Source: Ziziphus jujuba
Taxonomy: Eukaryota; Streptophyta; Magnoliopsida; Rosales; Rhamnaceae
DNA: 64,000 nucleotides
Assembly (NCBI RefSeq): GCF_031755915.1
Contig: NC_083386.1
Location: 4,433,001 to 4,497,000 of the forward strand
Direction: 5' to 3'
The notes under the pieces were generated by a model that was not told the DNA's origin, searched no databases, and worked only from the letters and a program-made list of their open reading frames with translations. A program made the position numbers and the translations under genes. Below, piece after piece: positions 53,785-64,000 of the stretch; the stretch's first letter is position 1; the number at the start of each line of letters is the position of its first letter.

Positions 53785-55716
53785 ATGGTCAGTCTTAGCT
53801 TCATTTTTTTGTGATTTTTTTTTTTGTCATTATTATATTTTGATCCAGTGGATAAATATGCCATATGGTGCTTTTGTTCTCAGGACGTGTTCAGGAGTGC
53901 CATACTGCAACCTAGGCCACCTGAAAGTTTTGCTCTACAGCTAGTTCAGCAAGTTATAAAGCCTCAGGTAATCATTGTGTGAAGTAATTGATCCTTGGTG
54001 GAGTTGTCATAGTCTTTGCATTACTTTGTTGACATATTAGCTGCGTATCATTTCACATGCACATGATGAAGATTTCCCATTTATTTGTTTATTTTTTCAT
54101 AATTTATATTTATAGTTTGTTGTGATTTGCTTGCCTATGTTTTTGGATTTTGTCATGTTGTTATTTCTATTCAGTCGATTGATTTTTGTATGACAGAAAC
54201 AAACGAAGCTAGCTCAAGATGAGAATCAGTTATTAGAAAACATTCTTCGAACATTGCTTCAAGAATTGGTGGTATGTTTTTCTCTCTAGTTCTTGTTCTT
54301 CAAGAGCTGATAGACACGCACATGACCCATATTTGAAAATTATTACTGACATTAAAACAAAGTGGGGGTTTGAACTTTGCTTGGTGTGGTGTAGCAGTTT
54401 AATATGCTGTGTTTTTGAGATTTGAATGTAGCTCTGTTTAGAATCTTGTATAAACTTTATTTTAACTCTAAAAAGTAGAATATAAAACAAATTGGAACGG
54501 AACCTTCCTATCAGTGTGGAGTTTTTCCATTTTAGCAATCAGCATGGGAGTGATCCTCTATTTTCATTGTTATTCCTTGAAATTATGTGTTAATAGACTT
54601 AGTTTTTATTGCTTGTATTTGGTGCAGTCCTCTGCTGTACAGTCAGGGGAGCAGATAATGCAATATGGGCAATCAATTGATGATGGAGGAAGTACCCAGG
54701 GTCTTATTCCTCGTCTTCTTGGTTTGTATATATTCTCATTTGCTTTTATTTATTTATTTTTTTTTTCCGTTTAAATTTTTTTTCTATTTTATCAAATACT
54801 CGAATATGCTCAAAAAAGTTATATTATTTGGGACATCTTTCTGCAAGAAGTATTATACAAAACCTTTCTTAGGTATTATTTTGGTACTAGGGAAGCTTGT
54901 GAGTTGTAAGCTTGTTGGTGAAGGCCCAATCTAAGAAAGTTTTACTCTTCCAAACATCTGTCTGCTAGAATTATTATACAAAACCTTTAATTAGGTATCT
55001 TCTGATATTATGACGGCTTGTAAGCTTGTTACTGAAGGCTTAACTATTATCTGGAGGGCTCCTCATGGAAGCCTTGCATGGATCTTAAAAACCATGACAA
55101 TTATTTGTTGCATATGACTTTTTAATGTAATGAGCATGTCATTTTATGTTTCAGTAAGACTTATATGTTGTAGATAGAACTAAACAATAATACGTTTTAA
55201 TTTGGAATAAATGATTATTGACAGACATAAAATAGTGTCAAAAGATCTATTTTAGGTTTAACCAAAACTATTTGATGGCTTAGCATTTCTAAATTTTAGG
55301 GTTATTGTGGTTGAAAGGGGCAGCATTATAGGTATGATTCAGCCATTTGTTTTGGGATGAGAAAAATTTGAGTTGGGGGCTGTTCTGGGGCAATGAACAA
55401 TGCTTGTGGACAAATAACACGTAAAAGGAAGTGGCTGTTGATGGAGTTTGGGATTCGTTGTTTGTAGATTGATATTAAAGTTTCCAGTGGTAGGAATTGA
55501 GGGTGTTGATGAGATTAAGAGCGTTTTAATTGCAGTTGGGTTTGTGTAGACTTGCAGAAGGTAACTGAATGGTAACCATATTAGCTGAATGGGCATAAGT
55601 ATGTTATTATTTTTCCTGTAAAAGAATAAAGCCGATGGAGAATGTTTTTGTCCCTTGATTAAGCCACATTAAACACTTAGTGCAAACTTGGCATCTTTAT
55701 CTACTTCTTGAAACTG

Positions 55717-55756
<40 letters not shown>

Positions 55757-58611
55757 CTTTATCTTCTTTCTACCAGACATTGTCTTGTATCTTTGTGAGA
55801 AAGAGCATATTGAAGGTGGCATGATATTCCAGCTATTGGAAGACTTAACAGAAATGTCTACAATGAGGAACTGTAAGGATATTTTTGGTTATATAGAAAG
55901 TAAACAAGACGTACTAGGGAAGGTATGTTATTTTTTATTGTCCCCAGATCTTGTTATTTTCTTATTACTTTTTGGACTATTTTTCTATCTTATGATCTCT
56001 TTACTTACATTTCTATATAACAATGACTGCATTACTTGCAGCTAGAGCTTTTTGCTCGTGGAAAACTTGTGATGTTGAGAACATGCAATCAACTTCTTCG
56101 TCGTCTATCAAAGGTAGGTGTATCAACCATAATACTTGGCAGTGGTTTTAATAGTATATTTTTCCTCAATGTTGTGATTTTCTCTTGAATTATAAGGCAT
56201 TTATGCAAGCTCTAAAAGTAAGTTCAAAGCTATATAAGTGTTGGAAAGTACTTAAAAAAACTGATGCTCAATGGTGAATGCTTGAATATTTGGTAAACTT
56301 TTAGGATTTGTCGACCTCCTTTCTTTTTCTTATGTTTTTGATGAAAATGTGTCCCTATAAGGGGAAAAGGGGGGGGGGGGGGGGGGAAGGTAATGCTAAA
56401 TAGTTAATATATTACCTATTATATGTTTTCTCAATAATATGATTTAACTAATATTGCTTATTCTAAACAAATTTACATTTTAAAGCTGATTTTTGTATAA
56501 TGTAGAAAAGCTCTTATGTAACTTTTGCTCATTATAATATCTCATACAGAATTGCATGATGGTAGTTAGTAATTGTTCATTGAAATTTTGAGGATGACAT
56601 GTTTGACTGTGCCGATACACCTAAACACCGTAGTATATAGAAAAGGAATAGAGTTGGTCCTCATCTCCATCTAGTTTGATTTGAACACATGTTTTGATTG
56701 TGCCCATATACCTAAACACAGTAGTATATAGAAGAGGAATAGACTTGGTCCTCGTTGCCATCTAGCTTGATTTTAACATGAATTTCTAGTACCAATTATA
56801 ATTTTCTATATGAGAAAATTTTTGCCGATATATAAATTTTTTGAATTAATAACATAATAATATATATATATATATATATATATTTAAAACATAGCAATAA
56901 CATTTATTTACTTGTTTTTTAAAAGTTTTCTTACTGATGTTTTGAAATTCTGAGTCGATAGGCAAATGACGTGGTATTTTGTGGACGGATTCTCATGTTT
57001 CTGGCACATTTTTTCCCATTATCTGAGCGTTCAGGTACTTAAATCTCTACTCTTCACTTATGTTTTGATTGTCTTTGATGGGTATTCATCTTTGCTCTTC
57101 TGGTTAATGTTTGCAGCGGTGAATATAAAAGGAGTATTCAACACATCAAATGAAACAAAGTATGAGAAAGACCCTCCTGATGGTATATTTTGGCTGCACA
57201 TAATATTTTACTTCCTTTAATGTCAATCTATTTCTAATGAGTATAATTTTGTTTGAGTATAACTTTCATGAGTACATATTTGAGTTTCTTTAATTTTCAG
57301 GCATTTCAATTGATTTCAACTTCTATAAGACCTTTTGGAGTTTACAGGTAAATCTATGCCACAAAGAAGCATGATTCATGACAAAATAATAAAAGTATTT
57401 GCTTTTGCAATTCTTTTGTAATAATTATTATATTTCTTCCTTTAAATTTAATATTCTGAATATATTTTGTCTGAAAAACTAATGGAGTAACTCAGTTGTC
57501 GTAGTAAAAACATCTTTTGCTGATAGCACAAGATATTCTATGAATATAAGTTGGAAACTGGAAAAAATCTGGAATATTACATTGTCAGTCATAACAATAT
57601 ATATATAATATATATATATTTTTTCAGCAAGTCATCCTTGACTTTTGGCATGTTATCAAATGGTAGTAATGTTGTTTTTCGTATATAAGATAAGTTGTTC
57701 TTAGTATTAGACCTTATTCACATCAATCTTGAAAGGGGAGGGATTCTTCTCCTTGTTACCCTTGTGGTTTGATGTGGCATTAAGCATGCATCAACGTAGC
57801 TCCTCCCCTCCTTCTCAATTCTCATTCTCAAAAGTGAACTATATATCTATTCTTCAGATCTAACCACCTTATTGACTTCTTGTGCTCCTACGAACATTTC
57901 TTTTGCTTTGGGTTTGACGGGATAGTAGTTCAATTTTGTATGAATAGCTGAGAAAGCTCTTGAAGTGCTGTGGAGTAGATGATGGATAATTAGCTACAAA
58001 GATGTGATCATAGACTAGATTGGGGATTTGATTTAAATATCAAATAAATTGAAGCTTATCTTCTTTTCATTTACAGTTACATTTGCTGATAAGTATTTTC
58101 TGTTTGGATTTTCAGGAACATTTTTGTAACCCTGCTTCCTTAACTCTCGCTCCTACTAAGTGGCAGAAATTTATGACCAGTTTAATGGTATAATCATTCT
58201 GTCTTTCTTTTTTGGTACTTTATCTTGAAATTTTGTTCTTTCTCAACATAATAGTTTTTCTTTCTGTTTTGTTATATACATCAAAACTCTTTTCATGAAT
58301 TTGATGGTTCTACATCTATATACTTTTTTTTTTTTTTTTTTTTTTCTCTCTTTCATTTTATACATCAAAACTCTTTTAATGAATTTGAGGTTTGTAGGTT
58401 GTCCTGAGTACATTTGAAGCTCAACCTTTGAGTGATGAAGATGGAGATGCCAATAACTTGGAGGAAGAGGCAGCAAATTTCAGCATAAAGTATCTTACAA
58501 GCAGTAAGCTTATGGGTTTGGAGGTAAGCAATGCTGAAAAGTGTTCATGTCTATTAGTTTTTGATCTGTGGCAAAACATTTATTTTTAATTTATTTAAAA
58601 GTCTTCTTATC

Positions 58612-58673
<62 letters not shown>

Positions 58674-61600
58674 TCTATTTTCATTTCTATTGCCGGGGGT
58701 CGTTATGGGGTTGCTTATGATTAACAGTTAAAAGATTCAAGTTTCCGGCGCCATGTACTTGTGCAGTGCCTCATATTGTTTGATTACCTGAAGGTATCTA
58801 CTACTGAAGTTCTTAATTTTATTCTTATATGTTTATTCCTTATTTTTATTCTAAGTGGTGGATGATCGGGGAATTGTTATTTGCTGGTAGGCACCAGGGA
58901 AAAGCGAAAAAGATATGCCTTCTGAAAGTATGGTTAGTTCTGTTACTGTGTTTTGTAAGTTATATAATCATGTCTTTTAAAAGAAAAATTATGCATCACC
59001 TACTGCTATGCTCAGAAATAATGATTATATATTTAATGTGGTGCAGGACCTGAGAAAGAACAAGAACAGGGAAAATAAAGTAAAGAAAACTGGAAAACAA
59101 TGCACTCATTTGATATTCAATAATAAAAATATTAGTCTTCTATTCAGGGTTTTAGAAGACCCTGATTTTATAAATAAAACTACTAATTGAAGGAAACCGA
59201 ACCAAAGGGAAAAGTGATTAAATAAGAAAAATTAATTAAACTTGTAAACTAAATCATTAACTTGCATCATCTCCTGCATCCTGTTTAAGCATGCAAGTTT
59301 TATAATTTGGAATATCATGGTTTTCACACATTTTGCTAATTCGATATTGATTCTCATTGCGGAGATCAAATTCCTATGCATATGTTTACCTTATTGTAGT
59401 TTTCTCAGAATTCTTCTTCTTGTTTACAGAAAGAAGAAATAATGTCTTGTGAGGAGCGTGTGAAAAAGCTGCTTGAAATGACTCCACCCAAGGGGAGTGA
59501 TTTCCTTAACAAAATTGAGCATATCTTAGAGCGTGAAAAGAATTGGGTCAGAATGTTTCTAATCTCTTTCTTTCTTTTTCACACAAACATCCACACTAAT
59601 GCTCTATTTCATGAAACTTTTGACGATTTCTATTGACTTAATTATGCTGTATATTGCATAGGTATGGTGGAAACGTGATGGTTGCCCAGCATTTGAAAAG
59701 CAACCAATAGAGAAGAAAGTAATCCAAGATGGAGCTAAAAAGCGGTAAGAAACTTATTGCTTTACTCGACATAGGATTTTAGACTTTAGTAATTGTATGA
59801 GATTTAATTAATTTGTTCCACTTATGAATATAATAGTTGGTTTGTAACAATTCTAGGAAGAGAACATTAAGCAATTTAGTTGTGCAACGGGCTTGATGTT
59901 GTTATTAAAAAAGAACAATAATGAGGAGCATCTCAGCGACTTGATAAATGTGAACCGAAATGAAGTGACTATAAATATGTGGACTTACATATGTATATGC
60001 ATATGGTTGCTTTTAGTCGTTAGATGAGGGCCTCTTTAATGTTGCCATTTCAAATAGTCTTATCATTGAGATTAATTTTCAGTTCTCGTTTTATTTCTTA
60101 TTTTCATATTACTAAATTCAAGTCAAAATTCCGATAGTTTGTTACTTACTTGAAACTGTATTATTATCTAATAACGCATATAAATACAAATAAAAAAAAA
60201 TAAAAAATAAAAAATAAAAAAGGTATAATGGTTTTGTTGAATGCAGATCAAGAACTTATACGATTACCTGTTTGATGCAATATGTGTTGCAATCAATCTT
60301 TGTCTACATGGCTTTTTATTCTAATGCCCAGGCTAACTAATTATAATTTAGAAATCTTTATAACTTTTTAAGGCCTTTCGCTTCAGTGACTTTCTTGGAA
60401 CATTTCATTTGCATATATCAATGTGTTTATGGTGTCCATCTAGCTTTGGTTAAGAAACAAAGTCTTATTTTTTATCGTCTTTTAAATTCTTCAGTAGGCT
60501 GAAATGGAGACTGGGAAATAAAGAACTCTCTCAGCTATGGAAGTGGGCAGATCAGAATCCGGTGTGTACAATTTCACTAACTCCTGCTAATTTTACGTGG
60601 TAAACTCATATTAAAATAATCTGTTTTTTTATGCCTACTGCTTATGAAAATCAAAATATGGTTTCCAAGACTGCTTAGTTCTCTACGCTTCTCACTTTGG
60701 GTCACTTGGATTCACACTGGATGGGAATGGATGAATAAATCATAAGGAATTCATAGGCAAATGAAGATAATTCATCTTTCCCTACATCAATTAAACTTGT
60801 TATAGAGATGGCAATTGATTAGAAGTTGAATATGTGAGGAAACATCCAATACAGTGAAATGACTAACATTTGTGTCTTTGATATTGCCAAGATAATTGGT
60901 CCCGTCACAGTAGTTATGGAACTTTTTCAAATCATCATTATTTGCTCATGGTCTTTCTTGACATGTCCAGAATGCTTTAACTGATCCTCAGCGTGTTCGA
61001 ACACCGGCCATCACAGAGTACTGGAAACCCTTAGCTGATGATGTAAGCACTTTCATTTGATTCTGGATGTCAATTTAACTTCTTGATATGTTGTTTAATG
61101 TTCTCTATCCTTTCACATACTATAGGACAACATATGCTGTTATGAGATTGTTGCATATCTCTGTATCTATACATTATGTTCACTGTTAGCTACCAATAAG
61201 GATCAATTCTTGATTACAGATGGATCCATCAGCTGGAATAGAAGCTGAATATCACCACAAAAACAACAGGGTGAGTTTCATGTCTTAGAGCGCAGTATAT
61301 TATTAAATTTGGTTTGGAAATGCAAGATTTGCAGTCTTATATTTTTAATTGCTTAGTTATTTATTGTTTTTAAACACTTAGATGTAAATAAAAAGCAAGA
61401 TGTAAGAGGATTAGGAATCGTCTAAAATTTTTGAAGATAAATCACCAACTAAACCAAAGAATTTTACAGTGTTTTTTCCAGCCAAACTGAAATGATAAGG
61501 GGGTCTTTAAACTTCTTAGATGAGGAAACCTACAGTGATACCAAATCTGCAATTTAATTCCTATATCCTTAATTTTGAAAGAATCAAATAATTCCTATAT

Positions 61601-63563
61601 CCTTAATTTCCAAAGAATCAAATAATTCCTATGCCTTTTGAATTAGGAAGCTGTGAAACCTACATCATCCAGGTCCAATTGCAAAAGATGCAGGGGCAAA
61701 GACTGAGTTGGAACTGTTTTATTCTGTCCTATTCCATTTATTGTAAATAAACACAACAAAAAGTGAATGGCACTAGGAAATATATTTTCATCCTTTCTAA
61801 TTATCCTCTATTAATCCATCGTCTCTAGTCATTCTCACTTTTATGTGCCACATGCCCTCTACCTCTCCAAACATCCTCTGAGCCAGAGATCATCATAGCT
61901 TTTTACCCATAATAGTCTGAAGATGATAAGCTAAATGTCTAAAACTAACCTTGTATGAGTACTCAGGTATAGTATCCTTATGTAATTGCTTTCCTCAGGA
62001 CATTTAGAATTCACCCTATGGCCCCATTGGCATCAAAAGTTATTATTAGTCAAACTATAATTGCTTCTTTTCACTTTATAGCTCAAAGAATTCTGTTCTA
62101 CAAGGAATCTCCAATGCTATTTATTCAATGAAGATTCCCAGAGCTAATATTTCCAAAGCCAAGGCGGCCCCCATAGAATTTGATCAAGTAGCTATCTTCC
62201 AATCTGCCAAATGATCCTTATACTCTTAATCATTTCCTTCCAACGAAAATCTCTTGTGATATTTGTGATCTTGACCACCAATTTGAATTTTAAACGTTGT
62301 CTAATAATACAATGGAATTCTTTCAAGAAACTGCCTTTATGTTAATGCTATTTCCATCCAATAACCAGTATCTTTTTGTAGGTTTATTGCTGGAAAGGTC
62401 TGCGATTTTCAGCTAGACAGGACTTGGATGGATTTTCAAGAGTATGATTATTATAACTGACAACTGAAACATATTTGATGTATATTTCACTTTAATTCAA
62501 TGTTAAAGCTCATCTAAATTTGCTTACAGTTTACTGACCATGGTATTGAGGGAGTAGTTCCTCTGGAACTTTTGCCACCTGATGTCCGTTCGAAATACCA
62601 AGCTAAACCAAATGATAGGTCTAAACGTGCTAAAAAAGAAGAAGCCAAGGGTGCCTCACATCAAAGTGAAGAAAATCAGGTATAATTGGCAGCAGTACTG
62701 TTATACTACTATAGATTACTTAAGATTTTTCATATTTCAGAAAAATATTCTCATAAAAATTGAGACGAAGCTTTCTTATCGGTAGAACTTTAAAATTTTC
62801 AACCGTCTTTTTAGTCTGCGGGATCTTCCTGCATGTACACCTGCTACCGTGTATTTGATTGAGTATTTTGCGTTAGACTATGCTTTATTTATTTATTTAT
62901 TTATCATTGCATCATACTAGATAAGTATTGTGTGCCATTTATTTATTTTCTTAGTTTTAATATTTTTCTTTTTCCCTCATTTAATTTTTTCCAAAACAAC
63001 CTTCACATAGTACTACAGATTTTACACCATGTCCCTGAAATTTGAAAGCAGGGCTTAAGATAATTTATTTGACTTTTTAGCATCCTGTGTTACTAATTTC
63101 ATATTCTTGAGACAAGCATGATTCTTGAATGATGGTAACAGTTAAAATAAATAAATAAGTAGACTACGAAGTCTAGGTCTATTGCATGTTGGTATTTTTC
63201 TATTTATCCTGTCGATATATAAACATACTTAGCAACTTTCTTCTAGCTCTCTAACAAGGTTTTGCCTTTTTCTTTTCGTTTCTGCCAAAGATTGCCACAC
63301 CTGCAAGTGAGATAGATGAGGGAATCAAAGCGGATCTTGAGGCCTCTGGAACACCAATGGACACTGATGCCACTGCTGCAACTGGCAGTATGTCTCAAGG
63401 TGGCAGTCCAACTGCAGATGAACACCAGAAGCAAAGCTCTGACACAGATGGTCAAGAGGCAGCTGGCCAGTCAGAACCAGATGCCGATGTAGAGGCTGGG
63501 ATGGTTGATGGTGAGGCAGAGATGGAGGCAGACACAGAGGTCGATTTAGATGCAGTTGGCTGA
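53785..63563 (+). CDS. THO1: THO complex subunit 1 (THO1/HPR1)
   Basis: Twenty-one coding exons: 53785-53787, 53884-53967, 54197-54271, 54628-54721, 55777-55922, 56042-56113, 56962-57034, 57117-57182, 57301-57347, 58116-58187, 58398-58523, 58728-58793, 58891-58932, 59430-59546, 59662-59744, 60498-60561, 60971-61042, 61220-61270, 62382-62441, 62530-62679, 63291-63563; 611 residues. All introns are GT-AG. The first coding exon is only the ATG; the second begins DVFRSAILQ. Conserved blocks include LYLCEKEHIEGGMIFQLLED, CNQLLRRLSKANDVVFCGRI, NFYKTFWSLQ and NRVYCWKGLRFSARQDLDGF, all typical of the THOC1/efg1-like domain. A basic segment (RSKRAKKEE) is followed by an acidic tail. Known role: nuclear THO/TREX complex, coupling transcription to mRNA export and affecting small-RNA production and disease resistance in Arabidopsis (At5g09860 from memory). 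Confidence 0.96.
54826..55035. repeat. Diverged direct repeat in THO1 intron 4
   Basis: Two segments sharing ATTATACAAAACCTTT, a TTAGGTAT motif and GTAAGCTTGTT..TGAAGGC, about 120 bases apart, indicate an old local duplication. Confidence 0.6.
55718..55752. repeat. (CT)n array just upstream of THO1 exon 5
   Basis: About 17 CT units ending 24 bases before the exon 5 acceptor at 55776. On the coding strand it extends the polypyrimidine tract. Confidence 0.9.
56369..56386. repeat. Poly(G) run of 18 bases in THO1 intron 6
   Basis: Uninterrupted G run in an otherwise AT-rich intron. Length is likely variable or uncertain. Confidence 0.9.
56598..56778. repeat. Tandem duplication, 90-base unit, in THO1 intron 6
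   Basis: Copies start at 56598 and 56688 and share CATGTTT, ATACCTAAACAC/ACACCTAAACAC, GTAGTATATAGAA and TTGGTCCTC with roughly ten percent differences. Confidence 0.9.
56859..56883. repeat. (TA)n microsatellite
   Basis: About 12 TA units in THO1 intron 6, about 80 bases before exon 7. Confidence 0.85.
58613..58668. repeat. (CT)n microsatellite in THO1 intron 11
   Basis: About 27 uninterrupted TC/CT units, the longest array in the window, 60 bases upstream of exon 12. Confidence 0.92.
61556..61647. repeat. Tandem repeat, 34-base unit, nearly three copies
   Basis: aattcctatatccttaattt units begin at 61556, 61590 and 61624; the third is partial. It lies in the 1.1-kb THO1 intron 18. Confidence 0.9.
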
Positions 63564-64000
63564 AGGATGAAAGAATTTACTGCCTCTTGAAGGAAGATAG
63601 TTGTTGACATCTATTTGACACTTTCTAGAATAGGATCAGAATCTGCCTAAACCGTGGAAGGCAGATTAATACCTGTTACAAGTATTAACCGTGGAAGGCA
63701 GATTAATAACTGTTAAAAGTATTCCTTTGGCCAAGTACCGACTTTCAACGTTCTGCTTTCTATGCAACAATTTATCCTTTTCAAGTAGAGGTTCCATCAC
63801 GTTAATCCATATTGCTCAATCCAATTATTCTCTTCTAAAATATCTTAATTTTTTTTCTCCTCTTTATAGATTTGAACTTGAAACGCAAGAAACAATGTAG
63901 TCTGATAACAAATGCAGAACCTGATATCCGGGAAAATCCATCTCCAGTTTTTTAATGGATATTCCTCTAAACTTAGTATTTTTCAAGTTAATAGGCTCGT
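63564..64000 (+). other. THO1 3' UTR and downstream
   Basis: Follows the THO1 stop. It contains a 37-base tandem duplication starting at 63650 and 63687 (aaccgtggaaggcagattaa). The 69-codon frame at 63691-63900 starts at a non-ATG codon and is not called. Confidence 0.55.

Noticed and set aside
63691..63900. 69-residue frame after THO1
   Set aside because: Non-ATG start and position in the 3' UTR; no similarity.

Overview
This is a stretch of nuclear chromosome from a flowering plant, almost certainly a eudicot and probably a woody rosid. I cannot name the species. The grounds are AT-rich intergenic DNA, many short GT-AG introns, long poly(A/T) and CT/TA microsatellites, and eight genes whose translated exons match well-known plant families. 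Exon structures below were built by hand from splice signals, reading phase and remembered family sequences; every internal phase closes. No RNA evidence was available.

Layout: (1) 1-4858, minus: 5' part of PATROL1, a Munc13-like (DUF810) protein, running off the left edge. (2) 8139-11980, plus: PRMT3, a zinc-finger arginine methyltransferase. (3) 16167-16370, plus: a single-exon 67-residue ARGOS/OSR-type organ-size protein. (4) 18136-20893, minus: chloroplast thioredoxin z (CITRX/TRXz). (5) 22499-29120, minus: the retinoblastoma-related cell-cycle repressor RBR, complete in 18 coding exons, with a leader intron and two E2F-type sites upstream. (6) 33674-44988, plus: KEEP ON GOING (KEG), a RING-kinase-ankyrin-HERC2-repeat E3 ligase, complete in 16 exons. 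(7) 48563-52269, minus: Nudix hydrolase NUDT16-like, with a decayed LINE reverse-transcriptase piece in its large first intron. (8) 53785-63563, plus: THO complex subunit 1 (HPR1/THO1), complete in 21 coding exons, the first being just the ATG.

The genes are unrelated housekeeping and signalling functions (membrane trafficking, ribosome-linked methylation, growth, plastid transcription, cell cycle, ABA signalling, nucleotide sanitation, mRNA export), not an operon or cluster. From memory, the Arabidopsis PRMT3 and RBR1 loci are adjacent (At3g12270/At3g12280) and NUDT16 (At3g12600) is close by, so the window looks like an ancestral eudicot block. Between the genes lie AT-rich spacers with microsatellites and a striking number of small (34-247 bp) local tandem duplications.

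I found no undescribed biological system. The most useful oddities are two GC-AG introns (PRMT3, KEG), the ATG-only THO1 exon with duplicated leader donor sequences, the substituted catalytic loop of the KEG kinase, an uORF overlapping the tiny OSR gene, probable E2F feedback sites at RBR, and an unexplained degraded coding-like stretch at about 46.2-47.3 kb.
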